This document shows positions 53,363 to 61,426 of a stretch of DNA of 64,000 nt, one piece after another. This stretch comes from Methylococcales bacterium (lineage in GTDB: Bacteria; Pseudomonadota; Gammaproteobacteria; Methylococcales; Methylomonadaceae). The notes beneath the pieces are model-generated. The model had not been told where the DNA came from. It searched no databases and saw only the letters and a list, made by a program, of their open reading frames with translations. The translations under genes were made by a program, and so were the position numbers. Location of the stretch: the NCBI GenBank assembly GCA_026399015.1, contig JAPLRS010000047.1:1-64000 (forward strand), written 5' to 3'. The stretch's first letter is position 1. Each line of letters begins with the position of its first letter.

Positions 53363-53481
53363 TTTTAATAAAGTTAGGTTAAGTTAAGCATATTTTAACC
53401 TATATAAGGCCAGTGCAATAATTCGCAAGTGTTTTCCTATAAAATGCGTCTTTAAAAAGAGGCAACTGTAAAACTAATCGC

Positions 53482-54474
53482 ATGATCGAAACTATTTATA
53501 TAGAAGAAAATATCTTGCAACATCCGCGGGTGTTGGAGATTTTGGCGCGTTTCCCACAGGCTAATAAAATAACTTGTGGTCGTTATGGTGAAGTTTTTAA
53601 TCCCAAAGCCCAAAACTTTAGATTGCAAAAACAAAAGCCGGCTTTGATATTGGCTGAGAAATATAAGAATTTTACGATGCCTGCTCCATCGGGTTATGGT
53701 GTAGGTGCTGAGCGTAATTATTATTTTTCTCATATGCTTAATTGTTTGTACGATTGCCGATATTGCTTTTTACAAGGGATGTATCAATCGGCTAATTATG
53801 TATTGTTTGTTAATTACGAAGACTTTCAAGCCGATATTAAAGCGCGAGCAGAGGAGTTTCCTGATGAGCCTGTGCATTTTTTCTCTGGTTATGATTGTGA
53901 TAGTTTAGCTCTAGAGCCAGTGACTGGATTTGCTGAACAATTCCTACCAATTTTTGAACAAATTCCTAATGCTTGGTTGGAGTTGCGTACTAAAAGTACT
54001 CAAGTTAGAAGTTTGCTGAATAAAACACCTTTTGAGCGTTGTATTGTAGCTTTTAGTTTAAATCCTGATGAAATTGCCTCAAAAGTTGAAGATAAAGCGC
54101 CTAGTTTAGAGCGTCGTCTTGATGCTTTGTGTAAAGTGCAGGCTCAGGGTTGGCAAATTGGTTTACGCTTTGATCCACTTATTTATCAAACGGGTTATCA
54201 AGCCCAATATCAGCGTTTGTTTGAGCAGGTATTTTCTAAAATTAATTTGGCGCAGTTACACTCGGTCAGTTTAGGGACTTTTAGATTGCCAGAGAGTTAT
54301 TTTAAAAAGATACATAAGTTGTATCCTGAAGAAAGATTGTTCGTGAGTCCTTTAGAAAATCAACAGGGTATGGTGTCTTATCAACAAGACTTAGAGCTAG
54401 AAATGATGGGCTATTGCACCGAGCAACTTTTAAGTTATATTCCAAAATCGGTATTTTTTCCATGCACACTTTAG
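53482..54474 (+). CDS. Spore photolyase-like radical SAM protein
   Basis: A 330-residue protein with the radical SAM cysteine motif CLYDCRYC (C-x3-C-x2-C, ~residues 87-96) in the SPL-like context FSHMLNCLYDCRYCFLQG. The N-terminal part (ITCGRYGEVFNPKAQNFRLQ) also resembles the SPL family. True spore photoproduct lyases repair a thymine dimer type found in spores. The organism suggested by the window does not form spores, so this branch probably has another DNA- or nucleotide-related role. It overlaps the SDR gene by 13 bases and is translated with it. Confidence 0.83.
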   Translation: MIETIYIEENILQHPRVLEILARFPQANKITCGRYGEVFNPKAQNFRLQKQKPALILAEKYKNFTMPAPSGYGVGAERNYYFSHMLNCLYDCRYCFLQGMYQSANYVLFVNYEDFQADIKARAEEFPDEPVHFFSGYDCDSLALEPVTGFAEQFLPIFEQIPNAWLELRTKSTQVRSLLNKTPFERCIVAFSLNPDEIASKVEDKAPSLERRLDALCKVQAQGWQIGLRFDPLIYQTGYQAQYQRLFEQVFSKINLAQLHSVSLGTFRLPESYFKKIHKLYPEERLFVSPLENQQGMVSYQQDLELEMMGYCTEQLLSYIPKSVFFPCTL

Positions 54475-55175
54475 AGCGCACTATTTTAGTGACCGGTGTT
54501 AGTTCTGGTATTGGTTTAGCTGTGGCTGAGCAATTATTAAAATATGGTCATACTGTGCTGGGCATTGCTAGGCGGGCTGATCAAGTATTGGCTAAATACC
54601 CTGAGTTTGTGCCGATTGTCTTAGATGTAAGTCAATTAGATGTATTGCCGCAGAAAATTAAAGAACTACAACAAGCTTATCCGGCACTTGATGCGGTGAT
54701 ATTTTGTGCGGGTAAAGGGCAGTTTGGGGCAATAGAGCAGTTTTCTTATGAGCAAATTGATGCGTTAATGACGCTTAATTTTACTAGTCAGGTTTATTTA
54801 ACCAAAGCTTTATTGCCGGATTTTAAGCGTAAAGCACAGTGTGATTTAATTTATATAGGTTCTGAAGCGGCCTTAAAGGGTAGCCGTAATGGTGCCTTGT
54901 ATTGTGCGAGTAAATTTGCCTTACGTGGCTTTACCCAAGCGTTAAGAGAAGATTGTGGTAAAAGCAATGTCCGAGTGAGTTTAATAAATCCAGGCATGGT
55001 AAAAACACCTTTCTTTAATGAGTTAAGTTTTGAACCAGGTGATCATCAAAGCAATAGCATTACCACGGAAGATATATCTGAAGCGGTGATATATGTTTTA
55101 AATTCACCGACTAATATAGTGATAGATGAGATTAATTTAAGTCCCTTGAATAAGGTGGTTAAGTTTAAGAAATAA
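54462..55175 (+). CDS. Short-chain dehydrogenase/reductase
   Basis: A ~237-residue classical SDR: cofactor motif TGVSSGIG (~residues 11-18), structural FCAGKGQFG in place of NNAG, Ser in YIGSEAALKG and the catalytic YCASK (Tyr-x3-Lys, ~150-154), then NPGMVKTPFF. It probably uses NADP(H), judging from the Arg residues after the second strand (ARRADQ). The substrate is unknown. The start at MHTLERTILVTG (54462) lies inside the 3' end of the radical SAM gene, so the two are translationally coupled. Confidence 0.88.
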   Translation: MHTLERTILVTGVSSGIGLAVAEQLLKYGHTVLGIARRADQVLAKYPEFVPIVLDVSQLDVLPQKIKELQQAYPALDAVIFCAGKGQFGAIEQFSYEQIDALMTLNFTSQVYLTKALLPDFKRKAQCDLIYIGSEAALKGSRNGALYCASKFALRGFTQALREDCGKSNVRVSLINPGMVKTPFFNELSFEPGDHQSNSITTEDISEAVIYVLNSPTNIVIDEINLSPLNKVVKFKK

Positions 55176-55184
55176 TAAAAGTTC

Positions 55185-55670
55185 TTACAACGAGTGATAA
55201 CCTTTTATAGATAGTATTAATGTCATCGGTTGAGTTGGTGAGGCGATAAAGCCATTACGCTCATAAAATGATTTTGCTTCGATAGAAATGGCATGCACGA
55301 GAATACCTCGTATCCCAAGAATTCCAGCTGCTTGCGCAGTGCGTATGACCGCGTCTTGAAGTAAGGCAACACCAAGTCCTATTCCTTGAAAAGAATGATC
55401 AACTGCAAGACGGCCTAGAATTGCAACGGGAATAGGGTTTGGCATATTACGACGAACTTGGCTAGGGGCATCGTTTAGCTCTAATGCTCCTGAAGCAAGA
55501 CAGTAATAGGCAATTACTCTTTGTTCTTTTAACACTACATAAGTACGAGAAGCACTGCTGACTTGATTTGGATAGGCTCTTTTTTTGAGCCAATCATTAA
55601 GGTTATCAATATTACAGTTAAACTGACTAATTTGATGATCGGGGTTCAATAAAATAGGGGAAGATAGCAC
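55185..55670 (-). CDS. tacT: GNAT-family toxin (TacT-like)
   Basis: A 161-residue acetyltransferase of the type paired with DUF1778 antitoxins; known members acetylate the amino group of charged tRNAs and stop translation. It has NCNIDNLNDWLKKRA, the acetyl-CoA loop FQGIGLGVALLQDAV (~residues 95-110) and a C-terminal FYERNGF with the catalytic Tyr. It starts with GTG in a one-base overlap with the antitoxin stop (TAGTG), confirming the operon. It appears intact. Confidence 0.92.
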   Translation of the reverse strand: MLSSPILLNPDHQISQFNCNIDNLNDWLKKRAYPNQVSSASRTYVVLKEQRVIAYYCLASGALELNDAPSQVRRNMPNPIPVAILGRLAVDHSFQGIGLGVALLQDAVIRTAQAAGILGIRGILVHAISIEAKSFYERNGFIASPTQPMTLILSIKGYHSL

Positions 55671-55954
55671 TATTTATTCCAAGGTTTTGAGGCAGACATC
55701 AGTCTTTCAAATCCTTCACCTTGAGGCGGTTGATCAAGTAAATCAAGAAAATGATTGTAAGTTTCTTCATCGACACGCATTAACGTTTGATCAAGAAGAG
55801 ATTCTTCTGCAGCGCGTCGAGCAGCATCAATCATAAAGTCGGATCGTGTTTTGCCTTGAGTTTTTGCCGCTCTATCGATTAAATTGCGAATATCATGACG
55901 AATACGCAAGTTTACCGCATGAGTTTGTGTCTCGTTTATTGGATTGTAAGACAT
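55670..55954 (-). CDS. tacA: DUF1778 antitoxin (TacA-like)
   Basis: A ~94-residue ribbon-helix-helix antitoxin: AVNLRIRHDIRNLIDRAAKT then GKTRSDFMIDAARRAAEE (~residues 14-50), the usual DUF1778 N-terminus. A C-terminal helix LMRVDEETYNHFLDLL would bind the acetyltransferase. The start at MSYNPINE is preferred to an ATG five codons upstream. An inverted repeat upstream (55999-56017) is a plausible operator. Confidence 0.92.
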   Translation of the reverse strand: MSYNPINETQTHAVNLRIRHDIRNLIDRAAKTQGKTRSDFMIDAARRAAEESLLDQTLMRVDEETYNHFLDLLDQPPQGEGFERLMSASKPWNK

Positions 55955-55998
55955 AAAAATTATCTCCATTCAAATTTCAATTAACCATATCATAATAC

Positions 55999-56017
55999 AG
56001 ATACCTGTTGTGTATCT
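55999..56017. promoter_or_regulatory. Candidate TacA operator
   Basis: AGATAC (55999-56004) and GTATCT (56012-56017) form a perfect 6-bp inverted repeat around CTGTTGT, ~45 bases upstream of the antitoxin start. It fits autoregulation by an RHH antitoxin. Confidence 0.45.
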
Positions 56018-56190
56018 ATTTGATAAATTTATAGCCCTTTTAGAGATTACTTTTTTAAAGTCATTCAAATCGTTATAATGTTTGTTAAGGGTGTTGATTA
56101 GCTGTGTAATCCACCCTTTCACAAGATTCTCCGCTTATATTAGTCACCACAGTTCATTGAATTTTAAAATCTTTTATCGAGACACTCACA

Positions 56191-56697
56191 ATGTTAAACG
56201 CAATAAAATTTAACGCTAGGATTTGGTTTTTCTTAGGTTTTTTAGCTTGTGCTGGTTTATTGGGCATGGGTGCTTATTTTCAATTAGTGCAAGGTTTAGA
56301 GCCTTGTCCTTTATGCATTTCACAGCGTATAGCTATTTTTGTAACAGGTGTGGTATTTTTAATCGCAGCCATTCATAACCCTAGAAAAATGGGCGTGAAG
56401 CGTTATGCTATTTTAGGAACTATCACTGCTTTGTTAGGTGCATCCATTTCTACTCGACATGTCTGGTTACAACATTTACCTCCAGATAAAGTACCTGAGT
56501 GTGGCCCTGAATTAAGCTATATGTTTGAGTATTTTCCGATATTTGACACTTTAAAGTTTATGTTAAGTGGCACAGGTGACTGTGCAAAAGTAGATTGGAC
56601 TTTATTAGGGTTTAGTATGCCTGTTTGGACTTTATTAGCTTTTTTAATACTAGCAACTTTAAGTTTTTTACAAATTTGGAATACAGCTAAAGAATAA
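56191..56697 (+). CDS. dsbB: Disulfide bond formation protein B
   Basis: A 168-residue inner-membrane protein with four helices. The first redox pair is in CPLCISQR (~residues 35-42) and the second pair is formed by the Cys in PECGPELSYM and the Cys in GTGDCAKVDW (~108-135). It re-oxidises DsbA with quinone. The arrangement is complete. The gene is single, 57 bases upstream of priA. Confidence 0.95.
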   Translation: MLNAIKFNARIWFFLGFLACAGLLGMGAYFQLVQGLEPCPLCISQRIAIFVTGVVFLIAAIHNPRKMGVKRYAILGTITALLGASISTRHVWLQHLPPDKVPECGPELSYMFEYFPIFDTLKFMLSGTGDCAKVDWTLLGFSMPVWTLLAFLILATLSFLQIWNTAKE

Positions 56698-56754
56698 ATA
56701 ATCCCCATTAAATTAACGCAATAGCTTGCAATTAATATTAAGAAGTTATCAGTA

Positions 56755-58986
56755 ATGCCCAAATTGCAAGTTGTTGACCCCGTTATTTTTAGAGTTGCTA
56801 TACCTGTCCCTGTTTATCGTTTATTTGATTATCTAGCACCTGCAGACCTTGATTTAAAAGCTATTAAGCCAGGTGTACGTTTGGAAGTGCCATTTGGTAA
56901 GTCTAAAAAAATAGCTTATTTATTAGAAATTACTCAACAGAGTGATATTGATGTCACTAAGCTAAAACCGATAATACGCGTTTTGGATCAGCAATCTTTG
57001 TTATCCAGTAAAGATTTGCGCTTATTGCAATGGGCGAGTGATTATTATCAGCATCCTTTAGGGGAGGTGATCAGTACTGCTTTTCCTACTGCTTTAAGGC
57101 AAGGTAAACCTGCGGAACTAAAAGTTGAAAAACGCTATTGTTTAACAGAATTAGGCAAAGCAATAGATTCAACTGACTTAAAGCGCACTCCAAAACAAAA
57201 GAATCTCATAGACAAATTTAGGGTAAGAGAACAGCCATCTTTATCTGAAACAGAACTAGCTGAATGGAATTCGCATTGGCGTCCGTCTCTTAACTTACTA
57301 ATCACTAAGCAATTGTTAATGCCGTGTGAGGTAAATACGCCTTATGTGGCTTTAAAAACAGTCCTCAGAAATCAACCTTTGATTTGTAATCCACAACAAA
57401 AAACTGCTATTGATAGCGTTTGTGGTCATTTGGGTAGTTTTAAAGCCTTTTTATTAGAAGGCATCACCGGAAGTGGTAAAACAGAAGTCTATTTACAGAT
57501 TATTCAAGCGGTTTTAGAGCAAGGATTACAAGTATTGGTGTTAGTGCCAGAAATTACGTTAACGCCACAACTTGAGGAACGCTTTAAACAACGCTTCGCC
57601 GTTAATATCGCTATTTCTCATTCTAAACTGACCGATAAGCAACGCCAGATTGCGTGGTTGCAGATGCAAACAGGTCAGTGTTCTATTATGTTGGGTACGC
57701 GCTCGGCTTTATTTACCCCTTTAAAAAGACCGGGGTTGATTATTCTGGATGAAGAGCATGATGGCTCTTTTAAACAGCAAGAAGGATTTCGATTTTCGGC
57801 GCGAGATGTGGCCTTAGTGCGTGCTAAATCATTAGCGATACCCGTGGTTTTGGGCTCGGCGACACCGTCTTTGGAAAGTTTGCATAATGCCCAAAGACAA
57901 CGTTATGAGTTATTACATTTACCTGAGCGTGCGGGAAATTCAATTGAACCAGAATTGCAGTTGTTAGATATTAGAAATAAAGGCATTCAAGAAGGATTAT
58001 CGGATGCCTTAATTGCCGAGATGCATAAAACGTTGGTAAAAAATGAACAGGTCTTATTATTTTTAAATAGACGGGGATTTGCGCCGACGTTGATTTGTCA
58101 TAGCTGTGGCTGGGTGGCTCGATGTTTGCGGTGTGATGCAAATTTGGTCATTCACTATGATGAAGCACGGTTGCGTTGTCATCATTGTGCCCAAGAACAA
58201 GTGTTACTTAAACAGTGTCCCGATTGTAAAGGTGGTCAATTAACGCCTTTAGGATTGGGCACTGAGCGAGTAGAGCGAGTTTTAGCGGATTTGTTTGCAG
58301 ATAAAGTAACTGTTAGATTGGATCGAGATACCACGCAACGTAAAGGCACATTAGAAAAGTATTTGCAGCAAATAAACGCTGGCGCTGTGGATATTATTTT
58401 GGGTACCCAAATGTTGGCTAAAGGGCATCACTTTCCTAATGTAACTTTAGTGGCTATTTTGGATGTGGATAGCGGTTTATTTAGTATTGATTTTCATGCC
58501 GCAGAAAAAATGGCGCAGATGATAGTGCAAGTGGCGGGTCGAGCGGGGCGAGCTGATAAGCTTGGTAAAGTGATTATGCAAACTAGACATCCAGAGCACC
58601 CTTTACTTACCAAGCTAATTACCGAAGGCTATAACAGTTTTGCGCAGACAGTTTTAGTTGAGCGTAAAGACGCGGCTTTACCGCCTTATAGTTATCAGGC
58701 TTTACTTAGAGTTCAGTCTTTAGAACCTGAGGCCCCCAAGTTATTTTTTCAGGCTCTAAGTGCTTTAATGCAAAATATAAACAGTGGACATACTTTAATT
58801 TTGGGGCCGGTTGTGGCACCTATGGCTAAACGAGCGGGTCAGTATCGTTATCAACTGTTGTTTCAAAATACCCGACGCAATGAATTACAAGGTTTTTTGA
58901 AGACCTTAATGCCTGAAATAACTAAGCTAAAACAGGCAAAAAAAGTCCGCTGGTCACTCGATGTAGACCCTGTGGATTTATATTGA
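56755..58986 (+). CDS. priA: Primosomal protein N' (replication restart helicase PriA)
   Basis: A 743-residue SF2 helicase that reloads the replisome at stalled forks. It has the N-terminal 3'-DNA-binding domain (PVYRLFDYLAP), Walker A GITGSGKTEVY (~residue 238), DEEH in ILDEEHDGSF, LGSATPSLES, and the Zn-binding Cys array CHSCGWVARCLRCD..CHHC..CPDC (~445-490) unique to PriA, then helicase motifs V-VI (GTQMLAKGHHFPNV, QVAGRAGRADK). The sequence is full length. Confidence 0.97.
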   Translation: MPKLQVVDPVIFRVAIPVPVYRLFDYLAPADLDLKAIKPGVRLEVPFGKSKKIAYLLEITQQSDIDVTKLKPIIRVLDQQSLLSSKDLRLLQWASDYYQHPLGEVISTAFPTALRQGKPAELKVEKRYCLTELGKAIDSTDLKRTPKQKNLIDKFRVREQPSLSETELAEWNSHWRPSLNLLITKQLLMPCEVNTPYVALKTVLRNQPLICNPQQKTAIDSVCGHLGSFKAFLLEGITGSGKTEVYLQIIQAVLEQGLQVLVLVPEITLTPQLEERFKQRFAVNIAISHSKLTDKQRQIAWLQMQTGQCSIMLGTRSALFTPLKRPGLIILDEEHDGSFKQQEGFRFSARDVALVRAKSLAIPVVLGSATPSLESLHNAQRQRYELLHLPERAGNSIEPELQLLDIRNKGIQEGLSDALIAEMHKTLVKNEQVLLFLNRRGFAPTLICHSCGWVARCLRCDANLVIHYDEARLRCHHCAQEQVLLKQCPDCKGGQLTPLGLGTERVERVLADLFADKVTVRLDRDTTQRKGTLEKYLQQINAGAVDIILGTQMLAKGHHFPNVTLVAILDVDSGLFSIDFHAAEKMAQMIVQVAGRAGRADKLGKVIMQTRHPEHPLLTKLITEGYNSFAQTVLVERKDAALPPYSYQALLRVQSLEPEAPKLFFQALSALMQNINSGHTLILGPVVAPMAKRAGQYRYQLLFQNTRRNELQGFLKTLMPEITKLKQAKKVRWSLDVDPVDLY

Positions 58987-59064
58987 GATTGTTTGGATGG
59001 ATAATCACGGCAATTTAATGGATAATGTGGGCATATTTATCCGATTTAACTTCGCAGTGCAGCA

Positions 59065-60822
59065 ATGAAACAAAAAATAGAGGCTCTTCTTCAACACGCC
59101 ATTAAAACTCTAAAAGATGAGGGGGTTATTGGTTCAGAACTAAATCCACAAATTACTATAGATCGCGCCCGTGATGCTCAGCATGGCGATTTTGCATCTA
59201 ATTTAGCTTTAATACTGGCTAAGCCGGCTCAATTGAATCCTAGAGAACTTGCTGTAAAAATCATTGCGGCATTGCCACAAGATGATGCTGTTACTAAAGT
59301 TGAATTGGCGGGTCCTGGGTTTATTAATTTTTTTATTAATCCAAATTCGCAATATCAAATTGTTGGCCAGATTCATCAGCTAGGCCATGAATATGGTTTA
59401 AGTAAAGTAGGGGCTGGTAAAAAGGTACAAGTTGAGTTTGTGTCAGCTAATCCAACCGGTCCTTTGCATGTTGGACATGGACGAGGTGCAGCTTATGGTT
59501 CTGTGGTCGCTGATTTGTTGCAAGCCGTTGGGTTTGATGTACATCGTGAATATTATGTAAATGATGCGGGTCGTCAAATGGATATCTTAGCAGCCAGTGT
59601 CTGGTTAAGATATTTAGAAGAATGTGGTGAGGTTGTTACCTTTCCAAGTAATGCTTATCGAGGTGATTATGTTCGCGAAATTGCAAAAGATATTTATAAA
59701 AATTCTAGCAATGATTACCGTCGCCCTATTGATTTAGTATTAGAAAATACGCCACCCGATGAACCACAGGGTGGCGATAAAGATTTATATATTGACGCTA
59801 TTATTGATCGTACTAAAACCTTATTAGGCTCACAATACCGAGACTTTTTCCAAATTGGTTTAGAAAATATTCTGGATGATATTAAGGCTGACTTAGAAGA
59901 ATTTGGGGTTAGTTATCAACAGTGGTTTTCAGAACGCGATTTGATGGATGATGGTTCCGTTCAAAAAGCTTTAGCTCGATTAGAAGCTGGTGGACATTTA
60001 TATCAACAAGAGGGTGCGACTTGGTTTGCTTCTAGCCAATTGGGCGATGAGAAAGATCGAGTAGTTGTTAGAGAAAATGGTCAATATACCTATTTTGCTT
60101 CTGATATTGCATACCATATGAATAAATTGGATCGTGGTTTCGATCAAATTATTGATATTTGGGGTGCAGATCATCATGGTTATGTGCCAAGAGTAAGAGC
60201 GGCAATTCAAGCATTGGGTGCGGATGCATCTAAATTAAAAGTGTTATTAGTGCAGTTTGCCGTGTTATATAGGGGTGAAGAGCGCGTGCAAATGTCGACA
60301 CGTTCTGGTGAGTTCGTTACTTTGCGAGAGTTGCGTAGTGAAGTGGGCAAAGATGCCGCACGTTTCTTTTATGTCATGCGTCGTTCAGAACAACATATGG
60401 ATTTTGACTTAAAGTTGGCGACATCAAAATCGAATGAGAACCCAGTATTCTATGTACAATATGCGCATGCACGCGTTTGTAGCGTGTTACGTCAGTTAGA
60501 CGAAAAAGGATTCAGCAGAAATATTGCTTTAGGTATGGAAAATCTAGCACTATTAAATGCAGAACATGAAATCGCTCTACTAGGAACATTAGCTCGTTAT
60601 CCAGAAGTATTAGAGCGAGCTGCTTTGCAATATGAGCCACATCAAGTAATACATTATTTGCGTGATTTAGCCCATGAGTTTCATACTTATTATAATGCTC
60701 ATCAATTTCTTGTTGAAGACGCGAGTATTCGTGATGCAAGATTAAATTTGGTTTGTGCAGTAAAACAAGTATTGGCAAATGGCTTAGGTCTTTTAAATAT
60801 AAACACACCTGAATCTATGTAA
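59065..60822 (+). CDS. argS: Arginyl-tRNA synthetase
   Basis: A 585-residue class I synthetase. It has the ArgS-specific N-terminal domain ([14 protein letters not shown]), the HIGH-type motif [16 protein letters not shown] (~residues 131-146), [12 protein letters not shown], the KMSKS-equivalent region [14 protein letters not shown] (~412) and an all-helical anticodon-binding domain. It charges tRNA-Arg. Its stop overlaps the start of the following SPOR gene by one base, a conserved pairing in gammaproteobacteria. Confidence 0.97.
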   Translation: MKQKIEALLQHAIKTLKDEGVIGSELNPQITIDRARDAQHGDFASNLALILAKPAQLNPRELAVKIIAALPQDDAVTKVELAGPGFINFFINPNSQYQIVGQIHQLGHEYGLSKVGAGKKVQVEFVSANPTGPLHVGHGRGAAYGSVVADLLQAVGFDVHREYYVNDAGRQMDILAASVWLRYLEECGEVVTFPSNAYRGDYVREIAKDIYKNSSNDYRRPIDLVLENTPPDEPQGGDKDLYIDAIIDRTKTLLGSQYRDFFQIGLENILDDIKADLEEFGVSYQQWFSERDLMDDGSVQKALARLEAGGHLYQQEGATWFASSQLGDEKDRVVVRENGQYTYFASDIAYHMNKLDRGFDQIIDIWGADHHGYVPRVRAAIQALGADASKLKVLLVQFAVLYRGEERVQMSTRSGEFVTLRELRSEVGKDAARFFYVMRRSEQHMDFDLKLATSKSNENPVFYVQYAHARVCSVLRQLDEKGFSRNIALGMENLALLNAEHEIALLGTLARYPEVLERAALQYEPHQVIHYLRDLAHEFHTYYNAHQFLVEDASIRDARLNLVCAVKQVLANGLGLLNINTPESM

Positions 60823-61418
60823 TGGCCAGAGACTATAAACCAAGAAATCAAGAAAAAGGCAATTGGCGTTCTAGCTCAGAGCATGGAAAATCGTCTAGTG
60901 TTGGCCTTTGGAAGACTATGTTATTTACCGCGGTTGTTATTTTATTAGCTGTGGGCTTGGTTTATATAATTACGAAAGTATTTAAGAAAGAAGAAAAAAC
61001 TGCTCCGCCGATCGTCGCAGAACAGTCAGTGGCAGAGCAACCAAAACCTGTCGCTGAAGTAAAAGTTGAACCTAAAATTCCGCAGTTTGATTTTTATACT
61101 ATATTACCTGAGAAAGAAGTAATCGTTCCTGAGTATGAGATTAAAACTCGGGTACGTGAAGAGCGAGTTGGTAAGGCCAAAGAAACCCATTACGTTATGC
61201 AGGCCGGCTCTTTTAAAACAGTTAAAGAAGCAGAGCAATTACATACAAAGTTAATGCAGATGGGTATTGATTCAAAGATTGAAAAAAGTAAAGCGGGTAC
61301 TGTTAATTGGTATCGCGTTAAAATAGGGCCTTACACCCAAGCAGAAAGTGTTAAGACTATTCAAGCTAGGTTAAGGCCAAATGGTATAGATGCTGTAGTT
61401 ACGGAAGAAGATAAATAG
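60822..61418 (+). CDS. SPOR domain protein (FtsN-like)
   Basis: A 198-residue bitopic membrane protein with a short basic cytoplasmic N-terminus (ARDYKPRNQEKGNWRS), one membrane helix (~30-50), an acidic/Pro linker and a C-terminal SPOR domain (~120-195: HYVMQAGSFKTVKEAEQLHT, NWYRVKIGPYTQAESVK). SPOR domains bind denuded glycan strands at the division septum. Position after argS is typical for the ftsN-like gene of gammaproteobacteria, and the size is a compact version of FtsN. Confidence 0.88.
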   Translation: MARDYKPRNQEKGNWRSSSEHGKSSSVGLWKTMLFTAVVILLAVGLVYIITKVFKKEEKTAPPIVAEQSVAEQPKPVAEVKVEPKIPQFDFYTILPEKEVIVPEYEIKTRVREERVGKAKETHYVMQAGSFKTVKEAEQLHTKLMQMGIDSKIEKSKAGTVNWYRVKIGPYTQAESVKTIQARLRPNGIDAVVTEEDK

Positions 61419-61426
61419 ATTAAGGC

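Noticed and set aside
53452-53733. 93-residue minus-strand frame upstream of proC
   Set aside because: It is antisense to the start of the radical SAM gene and has no plausible protein features.
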